Positions 21,338 to 30,902 of a stretch of 64,000 bases of DNA are shown piece after piece. Source of the DNA: Methylorubrum populi (GTDB lineage: Bacteria > Pseudomonadota > Alphaproteobacteria > Rhizobiales > Beijerinckiaceae); the NCBI RefSeq assembly GCF_002355515.1, contig NZ_AP014809.1:1182001-1246000 (forward strand). Direction: 5' to 3'. Positions within the stretch are counted from its first letter, which is position 1; each line of letters opens with the position of its first letter. The translations under genes and the position numbers were made by a program. A model generated the notes under the pieces. That model did no database searches, had not been told where the DNA came from, and saw nothing but the letters and a program-made list of their open reading frames with translations.

Positions 21338-21855
21338 GGTTCCTCCGGCAAGCGACGGGTCCGCGGCGCCGTCGCCGGGCCGTTATGGTCGTCACGCGGG
21401 CGCGAGTCCAGCACCCCGCGCCGCTGTCGCATTTTCGGCACGCTCCGCCTGTCTCGCGCGCCCGTTAACCCTGTTCGGCCCCGTTATGGGCAGCCGGAAC
21501 CGTGCTGTCGCCTGTGGACCGAAAAAATTTCCCGGCGGATTCGATGAAGCCGAAAGGCCACTTAGCGAACCGTTCCGGATATCCACAGGATTATCCTGCA
21601 GAACACAACATCTAGCGCGGAACACGGGTAGCCGGCACTAGTTATTGACGCAGATGGCCACCCGGACGTAAGGTCCGGGCATCGCTTCGGACGGTTCGGC
21701 GGGGTTTGCGAAAGACCCCGTTTCCGCGTGACGGACAGGCTCCCAACGCATCGCATGCGGGGCCACGAACCGGCCGAGGGCATTCCGGCTTTTCATCCAT
21801 GAACCGCGGCCCGCGCCGCGGCACGGGGTCGCTTGGCTCCGAGGGAGAGGGATTC
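21338..21855. other. 518-bp intergenic region upstream of nrdJ
   Basis: This is the divergent gap between the NDUFA12 gene and nrdJ. It holds an A/T-richer core (about 21520-21650). That core contains ATATCCACA (21579-21587), one base away from the DnaA-box consensus, next to the palindrome AGGATTATCCT. No cobalamin riboswitch signature (no B12-box) is visible despite the B12 dependence of NrdJ. No coding sequence is supported. Confidence 0.4.
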
Positions 21856-24800
21856 ATGCGGTTCGAGCGGCGCTACACCACGGCAGGCCAGTCTCCCTAC
21901 GCGTCCATCGCCTTCCGCAAGGCGGTGAGCGAGATCCGCAACCCGGACGGCTCGATCGTCTTCCGGCTCGACGGCATTTCCGTGCCCGAGAGCTGGAGCC
22001 AGGTCGCCGCCGACGTCCTGGCCCAAAAGTATTTTCGCAAGGCCGGCGTCCCCGCCCGCCTGAAGCGGGTCGAGGAGAACAGCGTTCCCTCCTTCCTGTG
22101 GCGCTCCGTGCCGGACGAGGCCGCGCTCGGCGCGCTGCCCGAGGAGGAGCGCTTCGTCTCCGAGATTTCGTCGACCCAGGTGTTCGATCGCCTGGCCGGC
22201 TGCTGGACCTACTGGGGCTGGAAGGGCGGCTACTTCTCCTCGGAGGAAGACGCCTCGGCCTTCATGGACGAGCTGCGCTTCATGCTCGCCCGCCAGATGG
22301 TGGCGCCGAACTCGCCGCAATGGTTCAACACCGGCCTGCACTGGGCCTACGGCATCGACGGCCCGAGCCAGGGCCATTTCTACTGCGACCCGAAGACCGG
22401 CGCGCTGACGAAGTCGGCCACGGCCTACGAGCACCCGCAGCCGCATGCCTGCTTCATCCAGTCGGTGCAGGACGACCTCGTCAACGAGGGCGGCATCATG
22501 GACCTGTGGGTGCGTGAGGCCCGCCTGTTCAAGTACGGCTCCGGCACCGGCTCGAACTTCTCGATGCTGCGCGCCGAGAACGAGCGGCTCGGCGGCGGCG
22601 GCAAGTCGTCGGGCCTGATGTCCTTCCTCAAGATCGGCGACCGCGCGGCGGGCGCGATCAAGTCCGGCGGCACCACGCGGCGGGCCGCCAAGATGGTCAT
22701 CGTCGATATCGACCACCCCGATATCGAGGCCTTCATCGACTGGAAGGTGAAGGAGGAGCAGAAGGTCGCCGCGCTGGTGACTGGCTCCAAGGTCGTCTCG
22801 AAGCACCTCACCGCGGTGATGAAGGCCTGCATCCAGTGCGAGGCGGAAGGCGACGCCTGCTTCGACGCCGAGCGCAACCCGGCGCTCAAGCGCGAGATCA
22901 AGGCCGCCCGCAAGGCGATGGTGCCCGACGCCTACATCAAGCGCGTCGTGCAGTTCGCCCGCCAGGGCTTCACCAAGATCGAATTCCCCGTCTACGACAC
23001 CGATTGGGATTCGGAGGCCTACCTCACCGTTGCCGGCCAGAACTCCAACAACTCGGTCTCGCTGACCGACACATTCCTGCGCGCCGTCGAGACCGACGAC
23101 GACTGGAGCCTGACCTCGCGCACCACGGGCAAGGTCACCAAGACCGTGAAGGCGCGCGAGCTGTGGGAGAAGATCGGTGAGGCCGCCTGGGCGTCCGCCG
23201 ATCCGGGCCTGCACTTCAACACCACGATGAACGACTGGCACACCTGCCCGACCGGCGGGCGGATCCGGGCCTCGAACCCGTGCTCCGAGTACATGTTCCT
23301 CGACGACACGGCCTGCAATCTCGCCAGCGCCAACCTGCTGACGATGTACGACCGGCAGTCGAAGCATTTCGACACGCAAGCCTTCGAGCACCTCAACCGG
23401 CTCTGGACGGTGGTGCTCGAGATCTCGGTGATGATGGCGCAGTTCCCCTCGAAAGAGATCGCCGAGCTTTCCTACAAGTACCGCACGCTGGGCCTCGGCT
23501 ACGCCAATATCGGCGGCCTGCTGATGACCATGGGCCTGCCCTACGACTCGGATCAGGGCCGGGCGCTGGCCGGCGCGCTCACCGCGATCATGACGGGCGT
23601 GGCCTACGCCACCTCCGCCGAGATGGCGGCCGAACTCGGGACCTTCGAGGCCTACCCCGAGAACGCCGACCACATGCTGCGGGTGATCCGCAACCACCGC
23701 CGGGCGGCGCATGGCGAGGCCACGGGCTACGAGGGCCTCAACGTCGCCCCCGTGCCGCTCGACCACGCCAACATCCCGCAGGCCGATATCGGCGCCCATG
23801 CCCGCGCCGCCTGGGACCGCGCACTGTCTCTCGGCGAGCAGCACGGCTACCGCAACGCGCAGGCCACGGTGATCGCGCCGACCGGCACGATCGGCCTCGT
23901 GATGGATTGCGACACCACCGGCATCGAGCCCGACTTCGCCCTGGTGAAGTTCAAGAAGCTCGCCGGCGGCGGCTACTTCAAGATCATCAACCGCGCCGTG
24001 CCGGACGCCCTGCGGGCACTCGGCTACCGCGAGAGCGAGATCGCCGAGATCGAGGCCTACGCCGTCGGCCACGGCTCGATGGGCCAGGCGCCCGCGATCA
24101 ACCCCGGTTCGCTTCGCGCCAAGGGCTTCTCGGACGACAAGATCGCCGCGGTGGAAGCGGGCCTGAAATCGGCCTTCGACATCAAGTTCGTGTTCAACCG
24201 CTGGACGCTCGGCGACGACTTCTTGAAGGACACCCTCAAGGTGCCGGCGGAGAAGCTCGCCGACCCGACCTTCGAGCTGCTGCCGTTCCTCGGCTTCACC
24301 AAGAAGGAGATCGAGGCCGCCAACACCCATGTCTGCGGGGCGATGACCCTGGAGGGCGCGCCGCACCTCAAGCGCGAGCACTACGCGGTGTTCGACTGCG
24401 CCAACCCGTGCGGCCGCACCGGCAAGCGCTATCTCTCGGTCGAGAGCCACATCCGCATGATGGCGGCGGCGCAGCCCTTCATCTCGGGGGCGATCTCCAA
24501 GACCATCAACATGCCCAACGACGCCACGGTCGAGGATTGCAAGGCGGCCTACCTGCTGTCCTGGCGCCTCGCGCTCAAGGCCAACGCCCTCTACCGCGAC
24601 GGCTCGAAGCTGTCGCAGCCCCTCAACGCCGCCCTGATCGCGGACGACGAGGACGAGGCGGAGGACGCGCTCGAGGCGATCATCCAGGCGCCGGCCGCGG
24701 CCAAGGCGGCGGCCGCAGCCGAGAAGATCGTCGAGCGGGTGATCGAGCGCGTGGAACGCATTCGGTCGCGTGAAAAGATGCCGGACCGGCGCAAGGGCTA

Positions 24801-25587
24801 CACCCAGAAGGCGGTGGTGGGCGGACACAAGGTCTATCTGCGCACCGGCGAATACGACGACGGGCGCCTCGGCGAGATCTTCATCGACATGCACAAGGAA
24901 GGCGCGACCTTCCGCTCGCTGATGAACAACTTCGCCATCGCGATCTCGCTCGGCCTCCAATACGGCGTGCCGCTGGAGGAATACGTCGAGGCCTTCACCT
25001 TCACCCGCTTCGAGCCGGCGGGCTTCGTGCAGGGCAACGACGCGATCAAGAACGCGACCTCGCTGCTCGACTACGTGTTCCGCGAACTGGCGGTGTCCTA
25101 TCTGGGACGGACGGATCTGGCCCACGTCAACCCGGCCGAGATCGGCGGCACGGTGCTCGGCGGCGGCGAGGGCGACACCACCCGCGAGTCGGGGAAGCCC
25201 GCTCCGGCCGCCTCGGCCATCGTCTCCCGCGGCCTGCTGCGCGGCTCGGCCGACCGGCTCACCCTGATCCAGGGCGGTCCGGGCGGCGCCACGACGGGGG
25301 TCGCCGCAGCGGCCACGGGCCAGTCGGCCCCCGCCGGCGGAACGGTCCACGCGGTGCGGGGCGCGACGGCGCTCAAGGCGGAGCCGCAGAGCGTCGGCAG
25401 CATCGAGACCCTGCCCTTCGCCAAGCCGGAGCCCAAGGCCGAGCGCAGCGTCGCGGATCGGCGAGCCGAGGCGAAGATGAAGGGCTATGTCGGCGAAGCC
25501 TGCCCCGAATGCGCGAACTTCACGCTCGTCCGCAACGGCACCTGCCTGAAGTGCGACACCTGCGGCTCGACCACCGGATGCTCGTGA
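21856..25587 (+). CDS. nrdJ: Adenosylcobalamin-dependent (class II) ribonucleoside-diphosphate reductase
   Basis: Reduces ribonucleotides to deoxyribonucleotides using B12 rather than a tyrosyl radical, so it works with or without oxygen. 1243 residues, the long vitamin-B12-dependent form. Features: [20 protein letters not shown]; the radical-chemistry region [20 protein letters not shown] (active-site Cys and Glu); [20 protein letters not shown]; and a C-terminal zinc-ribbon-like end with paired Cys ([12 protein letters not shown]). An Ala/Gly-rich linker (about 1090-1200) precedes the tail. ATG 21856 is preceded by GAGGGAGAGG. No class I nrdAB is seen nearby. Confidence 0.97.
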   Translation: MRFERRYTTAGQSPYASIAFRKAVSEIRNPDGSIVFRLDGISVPESWSQVAADVLAQKYFRKAGVPARLKRVEENSVPSFLWRSVPDEAALGALPEEERFVSEISSTQVFDRLAGCWTYWGWKGGYFSSEEDASAFMDELRFMLARQMVAPNSPQWFNTGLHWAYGIDGPSQGHFYCDPKTGALTKSATAYEHPQPHACFIQSVQDDLVNEGGIMDLWVREARLFKYGSGTGSNFSMLRAENERLGGGGKSSGLMSFLKIGDRAAGAIKSGGTTRRAAKMVIVDIDHPDIEAFIDWKVKEEQKVAALVTGSKVVSKHLTAVMKACIQCEAEGDACFDAERNPALKREIKAARKAMVPDAYIKRVVQFARQGFTKIEFPVYDTDWDSEAYLTVAGQNSNNSVSLTDTFLRAVETDDDWSLTSRTTGKVTKTVKARELWEKIGEAAWASADPGLHFNTTMNDWHTCPTGGRIRASNPCSEYMFLDDTACNLASANLLTMYDRQSKHFDTQAFEHLNRLWTVVLEISVMMAQFPSKEIAELSYKYRTLGLGYANIGGLLMTMGLPYDSDQGRALAGALTAIMTGVAYATSAEMAAELGTFEAYPENADHMLRVIRNHRRAAHGEATGYEGLNVAPVPLDHANIPQADIGAHARAAWDRALSLGEQHGYRNAQATVIAPTGTIGLVMDCDTTGIEPDFALVKFKKLAGGGYFKIINRAVPDALRALGYRESEIAEIEAYAVGHGSMGQAPAINPGSLRAKGFSDDKIAAVEAGLKSAFDIKFVFNRWTLGDDFLKDTLKVPAEKLADPTFELLPFLGFTKKEIEAANTHVCGAMTLEGAPHLKREHYAVFDCANPCGRTGKRYLSVESHIRMMAAAQPFISGAISKTINMPNDATVEDCKAAYLLSWRLALKANALYRDGSKLSQPLNAALIADDEDEAEDALEAIIQAPAAAKAAAAAEKIVERVIERVERIRSREKMPDRRKGYTQKAVVGGHKVYLRTGEYDDGRLGEIFIDMHKEGATFRSLMNNFAIAISLGLQYGVPLEEYVEAFTFTRFEPAGFVQGNDAIKNATSLLDYVFRELAVSYLGRTDLAHVNPAEIGGTVLGGGEGDTTRESGKPAPAASAIVSRGLLRGSADRLTLIQGGPGGATTGVAAAATGQSAPAGGTVHAVRGATALKAEPQSVGSIETLPFAKPEPKAERSVADRRAEAKMKGYVGEACPECANFTLVRNGTCLKCDTCGSTTGCS

Positions 25588-25740
25588 ACCGCGCTCCGAC
25601 CGTGGTGTATGTGGAGGGCGGCATAAGTTGAGCACCGCTCAAGGCAAGAGTTGCCATGCGACTCGCTCAATTATCAGTCTTCAAACTAGCGAGTGCTGAG
25701 TCGCCAGCGAGTTGGCGGACATTTGGGACGGTACTGGCAA

Positions 25741-25765
25741 GGAGGGCGCCTGATCGGCGCCCTCC
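25741..25765. terminator. Perfect 10-bp hairpin downstream of nrdJ
   Basis: GGAGGGCGCC (25741-25750), loop TGATC, GGCGCCCTCC (25756-25765). It lies 150 nt after the nrdJ stop with no T-run on the plus strand. A probable transcription end or RNA-stabilising hairpin. Confidence 0.5.
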
Positions 25766-25938
25766 CCATGTCAATGAGAACAAATCAGATACGTCCAAGC
25801 TTGAGGCGGAGTGGCTTCGGACCGCACTTCGCCAAAATCGGATCCAAGGAGTGATACCGTTTCCGGCTGATTGACTCGGGGTTGATTCGCACTGAAGCAG
25901 CCTGGGGTTCGCCTTCGCATCTTCTTGCGGAGGCGGAC

Positions 25939-26118
25939 ATGGCTCACATCGCCGAACATCTGAGCGTCGAGGAGTTGGCGCGGCGGGCCCGCACCAGCGC
26001 GGACGCCCGACCTCGCCGACGGAGATCATTTCGAGCGGATCGCTGTCGCGGGTCTACAATTCCACGCTGCGCCCGAGATCGGCTCGGCCTCGACCAGGGC
26101 CGCGAGCTTCGGGCCTGA
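25939..26118 (+). pseudogene. Possible remnant of an IS630-type transposase N-terminus
   Basis: MAHIAEHLSVEELARRARTS, read from ATG 25939, resembles the first residues of IS630-family transposases common in Methylobacterium. After about 20 residues the frame becomes Arg-rich and stops at 26118 without the expected helix-turn-helix or DDE residues. Short similarity may continue in the +1 frame. No terminal inverted repeats were found. The call rests on a short match recalled from memory. Confidence 0.3.
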
Positions 26119-26320
26119 TACGCAAGAGCGTGGCGGCCCGCGCGGCGACACGACGGGCGCAACGGCACTCTGGCCTCCCGGCGACGCCAACCCGCGAGGG
26201 CCGGCGAACCTGATTTACCCCCGATCCGGGTGATCCCTTCGGGATGGCGGACCGGGGCCGTGCTCGATCGCCGCGCAGGCGTGCCGAAACAGTCTCCGCT
26301 CCGATCGAGCGGAGGGCGTC

Positions 26321-27052
26321 TCAGTTCGTCTTCGGGTCGGTCACGGTGAAGGCGAGCGTCGCCCCGTAGCTGTCTGCGTCGGCCAGCGCCGGCGTCTGCG
26401 AGGGCGTGACGCGGTGGCTGACACCGAGCACCTGCGGGCCGGCACCGCGCAGCGGCACCACCGCCACTCCCTCCGCATCCGTCTGGGCGCGGGCCTGATC
26501 CGCCTCGCTCCTAAAGCTCACCCCGTCGGTGGCGACCACGCTGGCACCGCCCAGCGGACGGCCCTCGAACAGCACCCGCACCCGGATCTGGCCCGAGGCC
26601 GAGGCCGGCGCCTCCAGCGGAACGATCTCCAGAGGCTGGCCGACCACCGTCCCCCACGGCGCGCCCGGGCCGGACACGGCCTTGGCGAACTTCACCGACC
26701 ACAGGCTCTTGTCGGCCTGCGGCAGCATCCGCTTGCTGGCGTTGCGGTAGCTGCCGTCGGGCAGGCGCACCCAGTAGCCGTTGTCGTAGGCCGCCGCGAA
26801 CAGCGCCTCGCCCTGGTGCGCGGCCCTCAGCGCCGGGGCCGGGCCGGCATCCAGCTTCGCCTGCAGCACCACCGCGCCGGACGGTTCGTAGGCGGTGAGG
26901 CTCATCAGCTTGCCCGCGCTCGGCAGTTCCGGCTCGTGGGGATGTCCGTAGAGGATCTGCACGCCGCTGCCGGTCGGGTCGAGCCAGAGGTCGTGGGCGC
27001 TGGCCGGGGCGCTGAGGGCGAGGAAGGCGGCCAGGAGGGCGGTCCGTCTCAT
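26321..27052 (-). CDS. DUF4198-domain periplasmic protein
   Basis: 243 residues. Signal peptide MRRTALLAAFLALSAPASAH is followed directly by HDLWLDPTGSGVQILYGHPH, the His-rich start typical of DUF4198. The C-terminal part (VRVLFEGRPLGGASVVATDG ... DADSYGATLAFTVTD) forms an immunoglobulin-like domain. Family members are periplasmic and are often found with TonB receptors or metal (Ni/Co) transport, so metal handling is plausible but unproven. No transporter is adjacent here, though a possible TonB-receptor tail precedes it. Confidence 0.85.
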   Translation of the reverse strand: MRRTALLAAFLALSAPASAHDLWLDPTGSGVQILYGHPHEPELPSAGKLMSLTAYEPSGAVVLQAKLDAGPAPALRAAHQGEALFAAAYDNGYWVRLPDGSYRNASKRMLPQADKSLWSVKFAKAVSGPGAPWGTVVGQPLEIVPLEAPASASGQIRVRVLFEGRPLGGASVVATDGVSFRSEADQARAQTDAEGVAVVPLRGAGPQVLGVSHRVTPSQTPALADADSYGATLAFTVTDPKTN

Positions 27053-27312
27053 CGTGCAGGGTACTCCGTCGCGAAACCGTAGGTGATGCCGAGACGCCGC
27101 GTCGGGCGCGGCGGCGGGCTGATGACGAGCGCGGCAGCCTCTGCCGATGCCGACGGCACGCGTGTCGCCTCGAGGTCCGGTGCTGCCCCGCGAACCGTCG
27201 TCACCGGGTTCACGAGACCGCTCGGCGCCGCGTCATGGGCGATCCACGTCCAGGGCATCGATCGACACGCGACCGCGGCCCCTGTTGTATGCACATGCCG
27301 CGCCATTTTCAT
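27049..27312 (-). pseudogene. Small frame upstream of the DUF4198 gene, possible TonB-receptor 3' remnant
   Basis: 87 codons ending in TGA overlapping the ATG of the DUF4198 gene (ATGA). The last part reads PPPRPTRRLGITYGFATEYP. The piece RRLGITYGF resembles the last beta-strand of a TonB-dependent receptor, which normally ends in an aromatic residue. The first 60 residues show no recognisable barrel strands. It could be the decayed end of a receptor that once headed a receptor-DUF4198 operon, or a spurious frame. Confidence 0.25.
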
Positions 27313-27456
27313 ACATGCGCACTGATCCCGGGCGGTATCCGCAGGATCGAAGGACGGATTGGGCTCTCGAAGCCGCGACGCTCGCCGTCATGCGGCGGCG
27401 TCATGCGGCGGCGCGGCGCCTCGCGAAGGCCTGGCCTTCGTCCCCTCGTCGTTCGC

Positions 27457-30400
27457 TCAGGCGGCGGCCTCGCCGCGCGGCTCCTGCATCGATGAGAGGG
27501 GCGCTTCGAGGCGGCAGACGAGGCCGGCCGGCGCGTAGGTGAGTTTGACCTCTCCACCGACCTCGGCGGCGAAGCTGCGCTCGATCAGGCGCGAGCCGAA
27601 GCCGCGGCGCGAGGGCTGCGTCAGGATCGGTGGCCCGCCCTGCTCGGTCCATGTCAGGCAGAAGCGAGGCACGTCGCCCTCGTGCACCACGTGCCAGCGC
27701 AGGTCGACACACCCCGCTTCGTTGGAGAGCGCACCGTATTTGGCCGCGTTGGTGGCCAGTTCGTGCAGGGACAGCGCGAGCGAGAGCCCGGCCTTGGCAC
27801 CGAGGAGCACGCCCGGCCCGCTCGCACGGATGCGTGCCGTCGCGGCACCGCGATGGACAGCCAAGGCACCCTCGACGACTTCGAGGATGGGCGCCTCGGT
27901 CCAGCTCGACCGGGTCAGGATGTCGTGCGCGCGGCCGAGCGAGATCAGGCGCGCGGCGAAGGCTTCGCGGGCCGCCTCCGGGTCCGGAGCGTTGCGGAAG
28001 GTCTGGCTGGCGATCGCCTGGACGAGGGCGAGCGTGTTCTTGACCCGATGCTGCAGCTCGCCCGTGAGCAGGCGCTGGTGCTCCTCGGCCCGCTTGCGCT
28101 CGCTGATATCGAGCATCGCCCCGATCATCCGCACCGCCGCCCCTTGCCCGTCGCGGATGACGTAGCCGCGGTCGAGAATGTGGGCGTAGCTGCCGTCCGC
28201 GCGCAGGAAGCGGTACTCGTCGCTCCAGGCGGTGCCGGTCCCGTCGATGACGGCGTGGATGGAGGCGTCGATCCGCGCCCGGTCGTCGGGATGGATGTGG
28301 GTGATCCACCAGTCGCCGGTCGGCTCGACCGCCTCCGACGGATAGCCGTAGGCGACCGTGAGCGCCTCGTTCCAGAGGACATGGTTGGTGGCGAGGTTCC
28401 AGTCCCAGATCGCGTCGTTGGTGGCCCGAGCGGCCAGGCGGTAGCGCTCCTCGGTCTCGCGCAGGGCCTGCTCGGCCCGCCGGCTCTGCGTGACGTCGCG
28501 CACGGTGCCGATGAAGCGCACGGCGCGGCCGTCGGCGGCGAAGACCTGTCCCTTGGCGGCGACCCAGCGCTCGACCCCGTCCTCCAGCCCAACGGTCCGA
28601 TAGGCGATGTCGTAGCGGCCGCTGCCGGCCGGGTCGAGCGCGGCCTTGACCGCCCCATCGACCCAATCCCGATCGTCCGGGTGCAGGCCCGCCAGGAAGA
28701 CCTCGTAGCTCACCGGCGCCTCCGGGTTCAGGCCGAACAGGGCGCGGGTGCGCGCATCCCATTCCAGCCGGTCCGTGACGAGGTCGTAGTCGAAGATGCC
28801 GGTGCCTGTGGCCTCGACGGCGAGGTACAGCTGCTCCCGCGCCCTGCGCAGATCCTCCTCGGCCTGGCGCCGGTCGTGGATCTCGCTGTTGCTGCCGAGC
28901 CAGCCGACCACCGCGCCGCTCGCATCCCTCAGCGGCTCCGCCCGGATCAGGAACCAGCGGTAGGCTCCGTCCCGGCGCCGCAGGCGCGCCTCTGTGTCGT
29001 AGACGATCTCGCGGGTGCGCGCCGTCTCCCAGGCCCCGAGCAGACCGTCGAGGTCGTCCGGATGGATCGCCTCGCCCCAGCCGAGCGGGAGCGCCTGTTC
29101 CGGCGTCTGGCCGGTATAGGCGTACCAGCGGTCGTTCAGGTAGCTGAGGCTGCCGTCCGGATTGCCGAACCAGATGATGGCCGGGGCAAGCTCGGTGAGC
29201 GCCTCGAAGCGTTCCTCGGCCACCTTACGCTCGTGGATGTCGAGGGTGGTGCCGATCCAGCTCCGGAGCTCGCCCGCCTCGTCGCGCACGGGCTGCGCCC
29301 GCGACAGGAACCAGCGATACTGCCCATCGGCCCGGCGAAGGGGGAATTCGACCTCGTAGGCGCCCTGGCTCCGCGCCGCCGCGAGCCACGCGTCGCGAAC
29401 GCGCGCGCGATGGTCGGGGTGGATCACGCCCATCCAGCTCGCCTCGCCGGTCTCGCCGGGGGGCAGCCCCGTGTAATCGTACCAGTAGGCGTTGCAGTAG
29501 GTGATGTTGCCGGCCTCGTCGCCGAACCACACCACCTGCGGGCTGACCTCGACCAGCGAGCGGTAGCGCATCTCGCTCTCCCGCAGCGCCGCCTCCGAGG
29601 CACGCGCCCCGGTGCGATCGCGCAGGATCTTGAGATAGCCGATGAGGGCGCCGCCCTCGGAGGTCAGCGGCATCATCTCGCCCGAGGCCCAGAAGCGGGT
29701 CCCATCCCGGCGGATATGCCAGCGCTCGTTCGGGGCGCTGCCGTTCTCCCGAGCCAGGCGCATCTCGACCTCGGGCCGGCCTTCCGCACGATCCTCCGGG
29801 GTGAAGAACGCGTCGATCGCCCGACCCGTCATCTCGGCCTCGGTCCAGCCGAGGATGCGCTGGGCCCCCGCGTTCCAGCGCGTGACGCGGCCTTCGGGGT
29901 CGGTGGCCACGATCGCGTAGTCGGTGGCGCTGTCGAGGATGCGCTCGTGCAGCAGGCGCTGCTCCGCATGCTCCCGGAGCGAGCGGCGCAGCTCCATCTG
30001 GGCCATGGCCTGGCGGGCGAGCCGCGTCAGGCCACGGCGCTGCCGCTCCGACAGCTCGCGCGGCCGGGTATCGAGGACGCAGACGGTGCCGATCGGCTGC
30101 CCCTCGGCGGTCTTCAGCAGGGCGCCGGCGTAGAAGCGCAGGCCGGGCTCTCCGCTGACGAGGGGATTGTCGGCGAACCGCGGGTCGCGCGCCGCGTCCG
30201 GCACGTAGAGGAAGTCGTTGTGCAGGATGGCCTGCCGGCAGAACGAGGTTTCGAGCGGCGTCTCGCGCACGCCGAGGCCGACCTCCGCCTTGAAGAACTG
30301 CCGCCCCTCGCCGACCAGATTGACCACCGCGATCGGCGCGTCGCACAGCTCGGCCGCGGCTTCCGCGATCTCGTCGAAATCCTGCTCGCGCGGCGTGTCG

Positions 30401-30468
30401 AGCAACCGGTAGCGGTCCAGGGCGCGAAGGCGCGCAGCCTCTCGCTCGCTCGTTGTAGCGGGGTTCAT
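27457..30468 (-). CDS. GAF/multi-PAS HWE-family sensor histidine kinase
   Basis: About 1003 residues from ATG 30468 (MNPATTSEREAARLRALDRY); an upstream ATG at 30507 adds 13. Order: an N-terminal GAF domain (about 15-150, FFKAEVGLGVRETPLETSFC), five PAS domains in series (beginning near AIVATDPEG, VVWFGDEAG, IIWFGNPDG, GIFDYDLVTD and AIWDWNLATN), then the HWE kinase core. The phospho-accepting His lies in GELQHRVKNTLALVQAIASQ, with LALSLHELATNAAKYGAL and RRGFGSRLIERS as ATP-binding boxes. No membrane segments, so cytosolic. HWE kinases often act in the general stress response. It is divergent from the hybrid kinase at 30903. Confidence 0.93.
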   Translation of the reverse strand: MNPATTSEREAARLRALDRYRLLDTPREQDFDEIAEAAAELCDAPIAVVNLVGEGRQFFKAEVGLGVRETPLETSFCRQAILHNDFLYVPDAARDPRFADNPLVSGEPGLRFYAGALLKTAEGQPIGTVCVLDTRPRELSERQRRGLTRLARQAMAQMELRRSLREHAEQRLLHERILDSATDYAIVATDPEGRVTRWNAGAQRILGWTEAEMTGRAIDAFFTPEDRAEGRPEVEMRLARENGSAPNERWHIRRDGTRFWASGEMMPLTSEGGALIGYLKILRDRTGARASEAALRESEMRYRSLVEVSPQVVWFGDEAGNITYCNAYWYDYTGLPPGETGEASWMGVIHPDHRARVRDAWLAAARSQGAYEVEFPLRRADGQYRWFLSRAQPVRDEAGELRSWIGTTLDIHERKVAEERFEALTELAPAIIWFGNPDGSLSYLNDRWYAYTGQTPEQALPLGWGEAIHPDDLDGLLGAWETARTREIVYDTEARLRRRDGAYRWFLIRAEPLRDASGAVVGWLGSNSEIHDRRQAEEDLRRAREQLYLAVEATGTGIFDYDLVTDRLEWDARTRALFGLNPEAPVSYEVFLAGLHPDDRDWVDGAVKAALDPAGSGRYDIAYRTVGLEDGVERWVAAKGQVFAADGRAVRFIGTVRDVTQSRRAEQALRETEERYRLAARATNDAIWDWNLATNHVLWNEALTVAYGYPSEAVEPTGDWWITHIHPDDRARIDASIHAVIDGTGTAWSDEYRFLRADGSYAHILDRGYVIRDGQGAAVRMIGAMLDISERKRAEEHQRLLTGELQHRVKNTLALVQAIASQTFRNAPDPEAAREAFAARLISLGRAHDILTRSSWTEAPILEVVEGALAVHRGAATARIRASGPGVLLGAKAGLSLALSLHELATNAAKYGALSNEAGCVDLRWHVVHEGDVPRFCLTWTEQGGPPILTQPSRRGFGSRLIERSFAAEVGGEVKLTYAPAGLVCRLEAPLSSMQEPRGEAAA

Positions 30469-30902
30469 CGTGCAGACAGGCGTGAGGCCACTGGATTGTT
30501 CCACCATGCCGGTCCGGCTCAGGCGAAAGTGAGGCCGATCCGACGGCGATCGACAGGGTGAAGGGAGCGCGGCGCGCGCCCGCTTTCCGTCACAGGGAGC
30601 TTCCCGTCACAACTCTCTTGCCGCAATGGATGGCAACTCTCTTGCCGCGATGGGTGGCAACCGGCGGCCGCCCACCCCGGTTACAGTTCGCGAGCCCCTG
30701 AAACGGCCTATGCCGATGCCCGCCCATGCAGAAGCGACAGGTTATCCAACCACCATGCTTGGCCGCCTCTCTCGAAACGCGAAGCGCCCGAGCGGCGCGG
30801 CTCGACCGATCGTGACCGGTGGCGAGGCCGCCGCCGGAGGCGGGGTGGCGGCCGCGGATGGGCCTGCGCGGGAGCATGTTCGGGCGCCGGGCTTCGCGCA
30901 TC
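30469..30902. other. Divergent kinase-kinase intergenic region
   Basis: 434 bp between the starts of two divergent sensor kinases. It contains a 24-bp tandem direct repeat (30611-30658). The part from 30819 to 30902 is in frame with the hybrid kinase but is Arg/Pro-rich and not domain-like. No clear promoter boxes. Confidence 0.4.
30611..30658 (+). repeat. 24-bp tandem direct repeat (two copies)
   Basis: Unit AACTCTCTTGCCGCRATGGR plus TGGC occurs at 30611-30634 and 30635-30658, differing at two positions. A third partial start (AAC) follows. It lies in the divergent promoter region and may be a binding site or replication slippage. Confidence 0.6.

Larger units (their letters stand above)
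25588..26320. other. 733-bp gene-poor region between nrdJ and the DUF4198 gene
   Basis: Contains the hairpin at 25741-25765, an AT-richer interval (25650-25880) and the possible transposase remnant at 25939. A segment near 25840-25875 (GGAGTGATACCGTTTCCGGC) looks like an interspersed repeat. Several frames of 60-120 codons overlap here on both strands, but none shows coherent protein features. The region reads like decayed mobile DNA. Confidence 0.4.

Noticed and set aside
21338..21855. Cobalamin riboswitch ahead of nrdJ
   Set aside because: No GCAACTGT-type B12-box or AGCCAGGAGACC-like closing element is present; the only good match in the window is at 48428-48580.
21793..25635. 1280-codon open frame on the minus strand across nrdJ
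   Set aside because: Its translation is His/Arg/Val/Gly-rich and follows the complement of nrdJ codons; no domains. It is the usual antisense artefact of very high GC third positions.
27682..30561. 959-codon plus-strand frame antisense to the HWE kinase (and a 909-codon one antisense to the hybrid kinase)
   Set aside because: Same artefact; the kinase frames have complete domains.
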